From assembly GCF_015910445.1 (NCBI RefSeq), contig NZ_CP048882.1, positions 4,712,001 to 4,776,000 on the forward strand: 64,000 bases of DNA, written 5' to 3'. Positions within the stretch are counted from its first letter, which is position 1. Every line of letters starts with the position of its first letter. The notes under the pieces were generated by a model, which worked only from the letters and a program-made list of their open reading frames with translations, made no database searches and had not been told where the DNA came from. Shown here piece after piece: positions 41,571 to 50,454 of this stretch. The translations under genes and the position numbers were made by a program. This DNA comes from Streptomyces bathyalis. GTDB taxonomy: Bacteria > Actinomycetota > Actinomycetes > Streptomycetales > Streptomycetaceae.

Positions 41571-42646
41571 TGGCGCGCCTGACCGCATCGCTGGGCAGGA
41601 CGCCCGGACGCTACGATCCGCCGCCCGCCGCAAGGGAGTTGACGGTCACCTCCGCCGACGGCGCCCGGCTCCACGTCGAGACGCACGGGAAGGAGACGGA
41701 CCCGGCCGTGGTGCTGATCCACGGCTGGACCTGCTCCACACTGTTCTGGGGTGCCGTCATACGGGACTTGACGGAGAAGGGCCACCGGGTGATCGCGTAC
41801 GACCAGCGCGGGCACGGCCGTTCGCCCGGCACCGACCCGCACGCCTACAGCCCGGCGACCCTCGCGGACGATCTGTGCGCCGTGCTGGACGCGACCCTGG
41901 CACCGGGCCAACGTGCCGTACTGGGCGGCCACTCCATGGGAGCCATGACTCTCATAGCCGCCGCGGGCCGCCCGGTTCTCGAGGAGCGGGCCGCCGCCCT
42001 GATGCTGTGCAACACGGGTGCGCACAAGCTGGCGGCCTCGGCGCGGGTGATACCTCTGCGTTCGCAGAGTGCCCGTGAGCGCGCGCACCGGTTCCTGCTG
42101 CTGTCCAGGCTGCCGCTCGGTCCCGTCACGCCGGTGACGAAGAAGGCGCTGAAGTACGGGACGATGGGCCCGGACGCGACTCCCGAGCAGGTCGCCGCGG
42201 TCGGCCGCATCGTGCACGCCTGCCGGCCGCGCCAGCGCGGAGCCTGGGGCCGCGTGCTCGCGAAGCTGGACATCGCGGCCAACGCCCGCGCGCTCCGCGC
42301 CCCCACGGCCGTGATCTGCGGTGGTGCCGACCGGCTGACGCCACCCGCGCTCGCCCGTGAACTGGCCGACGCGCTTCCCAACTGCACCGGGCTTCAAGAG
42401 CTGCCCCGGCGCGGGCACATGACGCCGATCGAGACGCCGTCGGTGGTGAGCGCGGTCCTGCGAGGGCTCGTGCGCGACCACCTCACGGACACCGACCCGG
42501 CAGCGGACGGGACGTCTGCGAAGCAGCGTGTGGGCAAGCAGGCGACGAGGCCGAAGTCGCAACCGAAGTCGAAGCCCCAGCCGGAGCCGGATTCGCAACC
42601 GGAGCCGGAGTCGAGGACCAAGAAGAAGAAGGAGGAGACGCCGTGA
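41570..42646 (+). CDS. Alpha/beta hydrolase with charged C-terminal tail
   Basis: 358 residues. Oxyanion loop LIHGWTCSTLFWG, nucleophile elbow GGHSMGAMT, acidic residue in ICGGADRLTPP and final histidine RRGHMTPIE. Residues from about 310 to the end are a disordered tail of alternating Lys/Pro/Glu/Ser words such as KSQPKSKPQPEP and TKKKKEE. The ATG overlaps the BVMO stop. The obvious job is hydrolysis of the ester or lactone made by the BVMO. The tail is odd and may bind something acidic or the membrane. Confidence 0.85.
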   Translation: MARLTASLGRTPGRYDPPPAARELTVTSADGARLHVETHGKETDPAVVLIHGWTCSTLFWGAVIRDLTEKGHRVIAYDQRGHGRSPGTDPHAYSPATLADDLCAVLDATLAPGQRAVLGGHSMGAMTLIAAAGRPVLEERAAALMLCNTGAHKLAASARVIPLRSQSARERAHRFLLLSRLPLGPVTPVTKKALKYGTMGPDATPEQVAAVGRIVHACRPRQRGAWGRVLAKLDIAANARALRAPTAVICGGADRLTPPALARELADALPNCTGLQELPRRGHMTPIETPSVVSAVLRGLVRDHLTDTDPAADGTSAKQRVGKQATRPKSQPKSKPQPEPDSQPEPESRTKKKKEETP

Positions 42647-43533
42647 GCCGTCGTCGGAGCCTGGAGGGGCAGGTCGCGGTCGTCACCGGAGCCGCCCGTG
42701 GCGTGGGGGAGCTGCTGGCGCGGAAGCTCTCCGCGCGGGGCGCGAAGGTCGCGCTGATCGGCCTGGAACCGGACGAGTTGAAGAGGGTCAGCGAGTCGCT
42801 GCGCACGGAGTCCGCGCACTGGCACGGCGACGTCACCGACCATGACGCGATGACCCGCATAGCCGGGGAGGTCAAGGAACGGTTCGGCAAGGTCGACGTC
42901 GTGGTCGCCAACGCGGGCGTCGCCAGCGGAGGTCCGTTCGTCGACTCCGATCCGGTCTCGTGGCGCCGCGTCATCGAGGTCAACCTGATCGGCGGCGCCG
43001 TGACGGGGCGGGCGTTCCTGCCCCAACTCATCGCCTCACGCGGCTACTTCCTGCAGATCGCCTCGCTCGCCGCGATCACACCCGCTCCGATGATGAGCGC
43101 GTACTGCTCGTCGAAGTCGGGCGTGGAGGCGTTCGCGCACTGCCTGGGCGCGGAGGTCGGCCACAAGGGAGTACGGGTCGGGGTCGGCTATCTGTCCTGG
43201 ACGGACACCGACATGGTGCGCGGCGCCGACGAGGACGAGGTCATGCGCGACCTGCGCAAGCGGCTCCCGTGGCCGGCGAACCGCACCTATCCGCTGGGCC
43301 CGGCCGTCGACCGCATCGTGGCCGGGATCGAACGCCGGTCGCGCCACGTGTACGCGCAGTGGTGGCTGCGGGGCATGCAGGGCATCCGCGGCTATCTGCC
43401 GCCCGTCATCGGCACGGTGGGGCAGCGGGAGATGCGCCGCTTCGAACCGCGGCTCGCCGGGACCGGCACCCGCACCGGGCTCGTGGGCGCGGGCGGCGCC
43501 GCGGACGAGGGGGAGCGCGCCGTCAGGCAGTGA
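42643..43533 (+). CDS. Short-chain dehydrogenase/reductase
   Basis: 296 residues. Cofactor loop VTGAARGVGELLA, NAG motif VVVANAGVASGG, active-site S-x-Y-x-K region with IASLAAITPAPMMSAYCSSKSG (Tyr/Lys present). GTG at 42643 overlaps the hydrolase stop (GTGA). In the pathway it would reduce a ketone or oxidise the alcohol liberated by the hydrolase. The C-terminal ~40 residues are longer than in minimal SDRs. Confidence 0.88.
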   Translation: MSRRRSLEGQVAVVTGAARGVGELLARKLSARGAKVALIGLEPDELKRVSESLRTESAHWHGDVTDHDAMTRIAGEVKERFGKVDVVVANAGVASGGPFVDSDPVSWRRVIEVNLIGGAVTGRAFLPQLIASRGYFLQIASLAAITPAPMMSAYCSSKSGVEAFAHCLGAEVGHKGVRVGVGYLSWTDTDMVRGADEDEVMRDLRKRLPWPANRTYPLGPAVDRIVAGIERRSRHVYAQWWLRGMQGIRGYLPPVIGTVGQREMRRFEPRLAGTGTRTGLVGAGGAADEGERAVRQ

Positions 43534-43831
43534 CCCTGCGCAGACCCAGTGCGCCATGGGGGGAGTGAGGCCCTACGTGGTCGTGAGGCCCATGTGTCGT
43601 CACGCCCCCTGTGGACGTGACGCGCCCTGTGGACGTGACGCGAGAACGGCGCGGCACGAGGGGAGGGCGTACCGGACCCTGCCGGGGGTGCGCCCTCCCT
43701 GATCCCCGAACTGCCGCTCGACGGCCCGCTCGTGTTCCGCCACCTCGGCCACCACCCCTTCCGCCACCTCGGCCACCACACCTTCCGCCATCACGGCCAA
43801 CGCGCCTTCCGCCGCGGCCGCGGGGCCCCGC
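43534..43831. other. Low-complexity gap between SDR and tricorn genes
   Basis: 298 bases without a supportable gene. It has an 18-base perfect tandem repeat (43607-43642, CCCTGTGGACGTGACGCG twice) and degenerate repeats of CGCCACCTCGGCCACCA near 43,738-43,800. Confidence 0.6.
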
Positions 43832-46800
43832 TCAGCTGCGCGGGGGCAGCGGAGGGCGGCTCAGATCGGGCACGCGCGCATAGTCGGGCGGTACGGCCGC
43901 GGGGTTGCGTTCCAGGAGTTCGAGTGCCGTTCGCACGGCCCTCTCCAGAACCGAGGGCCGCCCCTCGGCCCACTCCACCGGCGAACGCACGGCCTCGATG
44001 TCCGGTGCGATGCCGTGGTTCTCCACCGACCATCCGTACGCGTCGAACCACGCCGCGTGGGTCGGCACCGTGATCGACGTGCCGTCGATGAGCCGGTGGC
44101 GCCCCGTCACGCCGACGACGCCGCCCCAGGTGCGGGCTCCGACGACCGGGCCCAGACCCAGCAGCCGGAACGCCGCGGTGATCATGTCGCCGTCGGAGGA
44201 GGTCATTTCGTCGGCGAGGGCGACGACCGGGCCGCGCGGTGCGTTGCTCGCGTAGCTGACGGGTTTCGCGTTCCGCGTGAGGTCCCAGCCGAGGATCGTT
44301 CGTGTCAGCGTCTCGACCACCAGCTCGCTGATGTGCCCGCCCGCGTTGCCCCGTACGTCGACGATCAGCGCCGGACGGGACACCTCCATCCGCAGGTCGC
44401 GGTTGAACTGCGCCCAGCCGGAGCCGCCCATGTCGGGGATGTGCAGATAGCCGCATCTGCCGTCGCTCAACTCCCGTACCACCGCCCGGCGTTGGGCGAC
44501 CCAGTCCTGGTAGCGCAGGGCCCGGTCGTCGACGAGGGGAAGGACCGCGATGCGGCGCGGCGGCTGCCCGTCCGCGGCGGCGGGAGCCGGGGAGTGGATG
44601 AAGGAGTCCGCACCGGTGGTGGCACCCGTGCCCAATCCGTTGCCGGCGCCGTCGTGTTCGGCCTCGGGCTGGGTGAAGCCCAGCTCGACGGTCGTCCCCC
44701 CGGCAGCCGCCAGCAGCGGCCACGGCCCGGCCACCGGATCGACCTCGCGCCCGTCGATGTGCGTGAGCACCGCGCCCTCCCGCACGCCCGTACCGGCGAG
44801 CGGCGAACGGGCCTTGGAGTCCGAGGAGTCGCCCGGCAGGATGCGCTGGACGTGCCACTCCCCGGACGGCGTGCGGGCAAGGTTCGCACCGAGCATCCCG
44901 ATGGGCCGCTGGTAGTGGGCGGGGCCCTCGTGGCGCCGCGCGGGGGCCACGTACGCGTGGGAGGTGCCCAGTTCGCCGAGCACCTCGCGCATCAGGTCCG
45001 CGAACTCGTCGGGGGTCGCCACGCGCCCGACCAGCGGACGGTACTGGTCCAGCACCGCCGTCCAGTCGATGCCGCACATGCGCGGTTCCCAGAAGTACGT
45101 CCGCACGATCCGGCCCGCCTCTTCGTACGCCTGCCGCCACTCCGCGGGCGGCTCGACGTCGTGCAGGACGCGCCGCAGGTCGATCAGGGTGGTCGTCTCC
45201 GCCTCGGCGGGCTCGGTGGAGGGCACTGCGCGCAGCTCTCCGTCGTCGTTGACGACGAGCCGCGAGCCGTCGCCGCTGAGCGAGAACCAGTCGACGTCCT
45301 CGCTGAGCTCGGTGCGCTGCGCCGTGGCCAGGTCGAAGTGTTCGAGAGTGGGACGGCCGGAGGTGTCCGCCGGGTTGACGAAGGTCTCGCCGAGCGCACC
45401 GGAGATCGGGTAACGCAGCCAGATCAGCCCTCCGCCGCTGACCGCCGCGAGCGCCGAGTACTTGGACGCCGTGACGGGGAACGGCGTGACCCTGCTCGCC
45501 AGGCCCTCGGCCTCCACGAGCACCGACCCCACCTCGCCACCCGGGTACGGGAGTTCGCCGTCGGCGGTGGTCGGGGTCTCCCCGCCGTAGGCAGGGGAAG
45601 GGTCGAGGCCGCCGGCTGCCGGTCGGCCCTCGGGCGAGAGCGCGAAGGGCGACGGGGTCGCGGACGACAGCGGTACGAGATAGGGACGGCAGCCGAGGGG
45701 GAACGAGAGGTCGCCGGTGTGCACGTCGTAGACGGGGTCGAAGCCGCGCCAGGAGAGGAAGGCCAGATAGCGGCCGTCCCGCGTGAAGACGGGCTGCTCG
45801 TCCTCGAACCGGCCGTCGGTGACGTCGATGACGGTCCCGGACGGGATCTTGGCGATCTTGATCTGGCTGAGTGAACGCCCCACACCCGGGTGCGCCCAGG
45901 TCAGCCAGCCCGAGTCGGGGGAGAACGACACGTCGCGCACTGGTCCGTTGTCCGACCGGATCAGCTCTTCCGGTTCGGCGCCCACCCCGGCGCCAGGTTC
46001 CGCGCCGAGCCGGGCGGCGGTCCGGGTGCCCGCCCCGCCGCCCGGCTCGGCGCCGCTCCGGGAGGGGGCCCGGCCCTCCCCGGCCGGCTCCTCGTCCTGC
46101 CGCGATGGCGTTCCGCTCACGCCGGTCCCGCCGTCCGCTCCCGTGAAGCCGCTGACGTCGAGCAGCAGCAGCCGCCCGTCGTGGCTCGCGACGGCGAGCG
46201 TCCGTCCGTCCGGCGAGGCGGCCAGTTCGTGCACGCGTCCGAGGAGGCCGGCGGCGATCCGCCGGGGCGGGACCGTCCGCGTCGCGCCCGGCAGATCCGC
46301 GATCTCGACGGCGTCCTCGCCCTCCGCGTCCGTGACGTACGCGACCTTCCCCGTGTCGCCGAGCATTCTCGGCATCCGCACCCGCACGCCCGGGGTGTCG
46401 GTGATGGCACGCGCCGGGCCGTCCCGGTGCGTGAGCCAGTACAGGCTGCCGCGCACGCACACCGCGCTGGCACGCCCCGTGGTGTCGGCCGCGAGCGCGT
46501 CGAGGTTGGCCGCGGCCGGGACCTGGTACCTGCGGCGGCCCGCCCGCGGCCCGCCGAGCGTGACCTCCAGCCGGCGGGGCCTACCGGACGGTGAGAAGTC
46601 GTCGACGAGCCACAGATCGCCCCCGCACTGGTAGACGACGCGGTGCTCGTCGGTGGAGGCGTTGCGGGCGTAGAAGTCGTCGTGGTCGGTGTGGCGGCGC
46701 AGGTCGGTGCCGTCCGGGCGGCAGGAGTAGAGGTTGCCGATGCCCTCGTGGTCCGAGAGGAAGGCGATGCGGCTTTCGTGGTCCACGAACATCACCGAGT

Positions 46801-47419
46801 CGAGGTGGCCCTCCAGCTCCGGCAGCAGTCGCTCGCCGTGCAGCCACAGCCGTCCGGTGGCGCCGCCCCGGTAGCGCTTCCAGGAGGCCGGGTCGTGCGG
46901 CGGCTTGCCCGTCAGCAGCAGGGTGCGGCGTACGCCTCCGATCTCGGCGACGGCGATGTCGGCGACGGGGCCCCAGGGCAGTCGGCTGCCGGGGCTGCCG
47001 TCGGTCGGGAGGCGGTAGGACCAGGTGCGGTAGTGGAACGGCTGTTCGTGTGAGGAGACGGCCAGAACGTCTCCCTCGGGTGTCCAGCCGCATACGCGCG
47101 CCTCGGATGCACCCCAGTACGTCAGCTGCCGTGCCGGTCCGCCGTCGACGGGGACCAGATGGACCTCGGGATCGAGGCTGCGCCAGGAGGTGAAGGCGAC
47201 CCGCCTTCCGTCCGGCGAGAAGCGAGGAAAGGTCACGCGGGTGCGGTCGACGGTGAGCCGCCAGGCACGTCCGCGTCCGTGGTCACCTCTGCCGCTGCTC
47301 TTGCCCGTCCCGCCGGGGGTGAGGGGCGCGACCCATACGTCGTCCTCCGCGACGAAGCAGACGAGGTCGCCGTTCAGATGCGGGTGGCGCAGATACGGCG
47401 AGTGGGCGTCGTCAGTCAC
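43832..47419 (-). CDS. Tricorn protease homologue
   Basis: 1195 residues in tricorn order: two beta-propeller regions (about 10-330 with YLRHPHLNGDLVCFVAEDD, and ~330-700), a core domain, a PDZ-like segment (GVREGAVLTHIDGREVDPV) and the S41-type peptidase with DEMTSSDGDM (nucleophile Ser1075) and VENHGIAPDIEA. The insert near 430-470 is Gly/Glu-rich. Tricorn degrades peptides released by the proteasome and streptomycetes have a proteasome. GTG at 47419. Monocistronic; cytosolic. Confidence 0.9.
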   Translation of the reverse strand: MTDDAHSPYLRHPHLNGDLVCFVAEDDVWVAPLTPGGTGKSSGRGDHGRGRAWRLTVDRTRVTFPRFSPDGRRVAFTSWRSLDPEVHLVPVDGGPARQLTYWGASEARVCGWTPEGDVLAVSSHEQPFHYRTWSYRLPTDGSPGSRLPWGPVADIAVAEIGGVRRTLLLTGKPPHDPASWKRYRGGATGRLWLHGERLLPELEGHLDSVMFVDHESRIAFLSDHEGIGNLYSCRPDGTDLRRHTDHDDFYARNASTDEHRVVYQCGGDLWLVDDFSPSGRPRRLEVTLGGPRAGRRRYQVPAAANLDALAADTTGRASAVCVRGSLYWLTHRDGPARAITDTPGVRVRMPRMLGDTGKVAYVTDAEGEDAVEIADLPGATRTVPPRRIAAGLLGRVHELAASPDGRTLAVASHDGRLLLLDVSGFTGADGGTGVSGTPSRQDEEPAGEGRAPSRSGAEPGGGAGTRTAARLGAEPGAGVGAEPEELIRSDNGPVRDVSFSPDSGWLTWAHPGVGRSLSQIKIAKIPSGTVIDVTDGRFEDEQPVFTRDGRYLAFLSWRGFDPVYDVHTGDLSFPLGCRPYLVPLSSATPSPFALSPEGRPAAGGLDPSPAYGGETPTTADGELPYPGGEVGSVLVEAEGLASRVTPFPVTASKYSALAAVSGGGLIWLRYPISGALGETFVNPADTSGRPTLEHFDLATAQRTELSEDVDWFSLSGDGSRLVVNDDGELRAVPSTEPAEAETTTLIDLRRVLHDVEPPAEWRQAYEEAGRIVRTYFWEPRMCGIDWTAVLDQYRPLVGRVATPDEFADLMREVLGELGTSHAYVAPARRHEGPAHYQRPIGMLGANLARTPSGEWHVQRILPGDSSDSKARSPLAGTGVREGAVLTHIDGREVDPVAGPWPLLAAAGGTTVELGFTQPEAEHDGAGNGLGTGATTGADSFIHSPAPAAADGQPPRRIAVLPLVDDRALRYQDWVAQRRAVVRELSDGRCGYLHIPDMGGSGWAQFNRDLRMEVSRPALIVDVRGNAGGHISELVVETLTRTILGWDLTRNAKPVSYASNAPRGPVVALADEMTSSDGDMITAAFRLLGLGPVVGARTWGGVVGVTGRHRLIDGTSITVPTHAAWFDAYGWSVENHGIAPDIEAVRSPVEWAEGRPSVLERAVRTALELLERNPAAVPPDYARVPDLSRPPLPPRS

Positions 47420-47710
47420 GGTGGCCCCCTGCCCGCCGTCCGGGGTGCGCCGGCCCGTGGTGCGCCGGCCGGGGGTCCGCCCACGCGGTGTCCCGGTCGG
47501 GGGCCGTCACCGCAGCACGGCCACGCCGTACGGCTCCCGTGGGCGAAGGTGGCGGATCGTGACGCATGGCCATGGATGCCATGGTTCGAGCAGGTTCGCG
47601 GGGCGGCAACTCGTGGACGGCGGCGGCATGAGCGCGGCGTGCCTCCTCAGCCGGCCCGCGCGGGGTGTCACGCAGAAGATCGACAGGTCACGCGGGAGGT
47701 CGCTCCGGGG
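47420..47710. other. Gap between tricorn gene and SsgA-like gene
   Basis: 291 bases. It must carry the tricorn promoter. I see no gene, repeat or recognisable site. Confidence 0.4.
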
Positions 47711-48124
47711 TCAGACGCCGCGCAGCAGGGCGGCCAGGCCCGTGTCCATGTCCGTCTCGCCGTGCTCCTGGCCCGCGGCGACGACGTCGTACGAGCGGAG
47801 GAGGAAGGCGCGCAGATCCGCGCTGTCGAACTCGACCACGGCGACGCCCTCCTTGGAGAGCAGTTCGATCACCGTGCGGGAGCCGTCCCGCGGCCACACG
47901 TGCACATCGCCCTCGCCGGCCGGTGCGTGGAGGCCGTCGTCGAGGAGTTCGCGTCCGAAGGCCCAGGCCACCTCACCACCGTCGAGGGAAGCGTCGGCGG
48001 GGAAGACGATGCGGACCGCGAGCGGATCGGCGGCGTCGTAGCGGAGTGCTGCGCTGAGGTCCCTGGTCGCGTGCGGGTCGGCGATGAGACGGGCCTGCAC
48101 GGTTTGATCGAAGGCTGCGTACAT
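47711..48124 (-). CDS. SsgA-like sporulation protein
   Basis: 137 residues matching the SsgA/SsgB family: RYDAADPLAVRIVF, EVAWAFGRELLDDGL, GEGDVHVWP and VVEFDSADLRAFLLRSYDVV. These small proteins direct septum placement and cell-wall processes in sporulating aerial hyphae and are confined to morphologically complex actinobacteria. ATG at 48124. Which of the SsgA-G group it is cannot be told by eye. No partner genes adjoin. Confidence 0.85.
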   Translation of the reverse strand: MYAAFDQTVQARLIADPHATRDLSAALRYDAADPLAVRIVFPADASLDGGEVAWAFGRELLDDGLHAPAGEGDVHVWPRDGSRTVIELLSKEGVAVVEFDSADLRAFLLRSYDVVAAGQEHGETDMDTGLAALLRGV

Positions 48125-48309
48125 CCTCTGCTCCTATGTCGTCGGGGCGGCCCCGGCCGTCCCTCCCGTGTAGCCCTATCCCCATGACAGACGCACGGGA
48201 AGGCACGGAGTCACCGTAAATACCGGGTGAGGTGTGCCACAGGCTGCCCGCAACCGGTCCTTCGTGAACACCGGAACACCGTCCGGCATTTCAAGCAAGC
48301 CTGGCGCTC

Positions 48310-48340
48310 TTGCAATCAGTTTGCAGTAAGCCACTATCAT
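48310..48340 (+). promoter_or_regulatory. Nur (nickel regulator) box and promoter of the ECF transporter
   Basis: TTGCAA (48310-48315), TCAGT, TTGCAG (48321-48326) matches the Streptomyces Nur box TTGCAA-N5-TTGCAA with one mismatch. TATCAT (48335-48340) is a likely -10 nineteen bases after TTGCAA. Repressor binding at 48310-48326 would cover the -35 region. The start of the transporter is at 48396. Confidence 0.65.
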
Positions 48341-48395
48341 CGAACAGTTGTGAGTGGCCGCGGGAGCGGGCCGACCCCAGAAGCGGAGTGGCGTC

Positions 48396-49691
48396 ATGCA
48401 TGTGCCGGACGGATTCATCAACGCCCCCGTGTCCGTTGCCGCGGGCGCGGTGGCGGCGGGCGCGGTCGCGGTCTCGCTGCGTGGCGCACGCCGCGAACTG
48501 GGAACGGTGGCAGGCCGGTCCGGGGGACCCGCGGCCGGAAACGTACCGGCGGACGGCGAGCGTACGGCGCCGCTGGCCGGGCTCGTCGCGGCGTTCATCT
48601 TCGCCGTGCAGATGCTCAACTTCCCTGTGGCGGCAGGGACCAGCGGTCATCTGCTGGGCGGAGCGCTGGCCGCGATACTCGTCGGCCCGTACACAGGTCT
48701 GCTCTGCGTCTCCGTCGTCCTCCTCATGCAGGGCGTGCTCTTCGCGGACGGCGGGCTGACCGCGCTCGGCGTGAACATCCTGGACATGGGTGTCGTGACG
48801 GTCCTCGTCGCCTACGGGATCTTCCGTGGGCTGCTGCGGATCCTGCCGCGCGGCCGTGGTGCCGTCACCGGAGCCTCGTTCGTGGCGGCGCTCTTCTCCG
48901 TGCCCGCGGCGGCCATCGCCTTCACGGGGCTCTTCGCCGTCGGCGGCACGACGGACGTGGCACTGGGAAAGGTCTTCACAGCCATGACGGGTGTGCACGT
49001 GCTGATCGGCATCGGCGAGGCGGCGATCACCGCGGCCACGGTCGGAGCCGTCGTCGCGGTGCGTCCCGATCTGGTCCACGGCGCACGGGACTTCGCGGCC
49101 CGGCCGCTGGAGCTGCGTACGGCGACGGTGGCGACTCCGGGCGGCGGCCCCGTCCCGCGGCCGGCCGACTCCACGACCGCAGCGACCGACTCCACGACCG
49201 CAGCGACGGGCTCGACGACCGGCGCCCCGGCCGACTCGACGGCCGACTCCGCCACCGGCGCCGCGACTTCGCCCGTGCCGGAGCCCGCCGCGGCCGCGGC
49301 GTCCCGTCCGGGCCGCCCCAACCGCGGCCTGTGGATCGGAGGTCTGGCGGCGACCATGATCTGCGCGGGAGTCGTCAGCTTCTACGCGTCGGCCAGCCCC
49401 GACGGCCTGGAGAAGGTCGCCGCCGACAACGGCATCGACAAGCAGGCCGAGGACCACGCGGCCGAGGACTCTCCGCTCGCCGACTACGGCGTCGAGAGCA
49501 TCGCCGACGCCCGCCTCTCCGGCGGACTCGCCGGTGTCATCGGCGCGGGCGCGACTCTCGCCGTCGGCAGCAGCGTGTTCATCGCCGTGCGACGCCGCCG
49601 TGAGGCACGGCCGCAGCAGACGGACAGGGCCGCGGACGCCGCGACCTCGGAGGACGAGAGCCGCGGCCGGAGCGGGAAAGAGACCGTCTGA
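48396..49691 (+). CDS. cbiM: CbiM-PDGLE (CbiN-like) fusion, Ni/Co ECF transporter S component
   Basis: 431 residues. The N-terminus MHVPDGFINAP is essential: in CbiM/NikM the first amine and His2 bind the metal, which fixes the ATG at 48396 (CGGAG upstream). Seven or so membrane segments cover ~1-215 (VAAGTSGHLLGGALAAIL, LMQGVLFADGGLTALGVNI). A Ser/Thr/Pro/Ala linker (about 240-300) follows, then a two-helix PDGLE domain (SFYASASPDGLEKVAADN), the CbiN-like part. It captures nickel or cobalt for the CbiQ/CbiO motor. The Nur box favours nickel. Confidence 0.9.
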   Translation: MHVPDGFINAPVSVAAGAVAAGAVAVSLRGARRELGTVAGRSGGPAAGNVPADGERTAPLAGLVAAFIFAVQMLNFPVAAGTSGHLLGGALAAILVGPYTGLLCVSVVLLMQGVLFADGGLTALGVNILDMGVVTVLVAYGIFRGLLRILPRGRGAVTGASFVAALFSVPAAAIAFTGLFAVGGTTDVALGKVFTAMTGVHVLIGIGEAAITAATVGAVVAVRPDLVHGARDFAARPLELRTATVATPGGGPVPRPADSTTAATDSTTAATGSTTGAPADSTADSATGAATSPVPEPAAAAASRPGRPNRGLWIGGLAATMICAGVVSFYASASPDGLEKVAADNGIDKQAEDHAAEDSPLADYGVESIADARLSGGLAGVIGAGATLAVGSSVFIAVRRRREARPQQTDRAADAATSEDESRGRSGKETV

Positions 49692-49692
49692 C

Positions 49693-50454
49693 ATGGGCGC
49701 GGGTCATGCCCACACGCTCTATCTGCACGGGCGGTCGCCCGTGCACGCGCTGCCGCCGCACTGCAAGCTCGCCGCCGTCTTCTGCTTCGTGCTCGTGGTC
49801 GTTTCGACCCCGCGCGAGGCGATGTGGGCCTTCGCTCTGTACGCCGTGCTGCTGGCCGCCGTGGCCCGCGCGGCGCACGTGCCGTACGGGCATCTGCTGA
49901 AGCGGCTGGTCATCGAAGTGCCGTTCGTGGCCTTCGCGTTGCTGATGCCCTTCGTCGCGAGGGGCCCGTACGTGGACGTGCTGGGTGTCACGCTGTCCTC
50001 GCCCGGGCTGTGGGGCGCGTGGAACATCCTCGCCAAGGGCACGCTCGGCGTCGCCGCCTCGGTGCTGCTCGCCTCGACGACGGAGCTGCGTGAACTCCTC
50101 CTGGGGCTCCAGCGGTTGAGGCTGCCCCCGCAGCTCGTGCAGATCGCCTCCTTCATGATCCGCTACGGCGATGTCATCTCCGACGAGATGCGCCGGATGC
50201 GCATCGCACGCCTCTCCCGGGGCTTCCGCGCGCGCGGCGTGCGGCACTGGGGCGTGCTGGCCAAGTCCGCCGGGGCGTTGTTCATCCGCTCCTACGAGCG
50301 CGGCGAACGCGTCCATCTCGCCATGGTCAGCCGCGGCTACACCGGCACGATGCCCGTCATCGACGAGGTGAACGCCACGCGCGCCCAGTGGACGGGGGCC
50401 GCGGCCCTCCCGCTCGCGGCGCTCGCGGTCTGCCTGATGGGATGGGCGCTGTGA
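49693..50454 (+). CDS. cbiQ: ECF transporter T component (CbiQ-like)
   Basis: 253 residues with about five membrane segments and the coupling helices of CbiQ: LHGRSPVHALPPHCKL at the N-terminus and the two Ala-Arg-Gly motifs in RMRIARLSRGFRARG and FIRSYERGERVHLAMVSRG. ATG at 49693 lies 1 base after the cbiM stop (TGACATG). It links CbiM to the CbiO ATPase. Confidence 0.9.
   Translation: MGAGHAHTLYLHGRSPVHALPPHCKLAAVFCFVLVVVSTPREAMWAFALYAVLLAAVARAAHVPYGHLLKRLVIEVPFVAFALLMPFVARGPYVDVLGVTLSSPGLWGAWNILAKGTLGVAASVLLASTTELRELLLGLQRLRLPPQLVQIASFMIRYGDVISDEMRRMRIARLSRGFRARGVRHWGVLAKSAGALFIRSYERGERVHLAMVSRGYTGTMPVIDEVNATRAQWTGAAALPLAALAVCLMGWAL

Noticed and set aside
48125..48395. Cobalamin riboswitch upstream of cbiM
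   Set aside because: I found no B12-box-like motif; the -10 and Nur box lie within 90 bases of the start, leaving too little leader.
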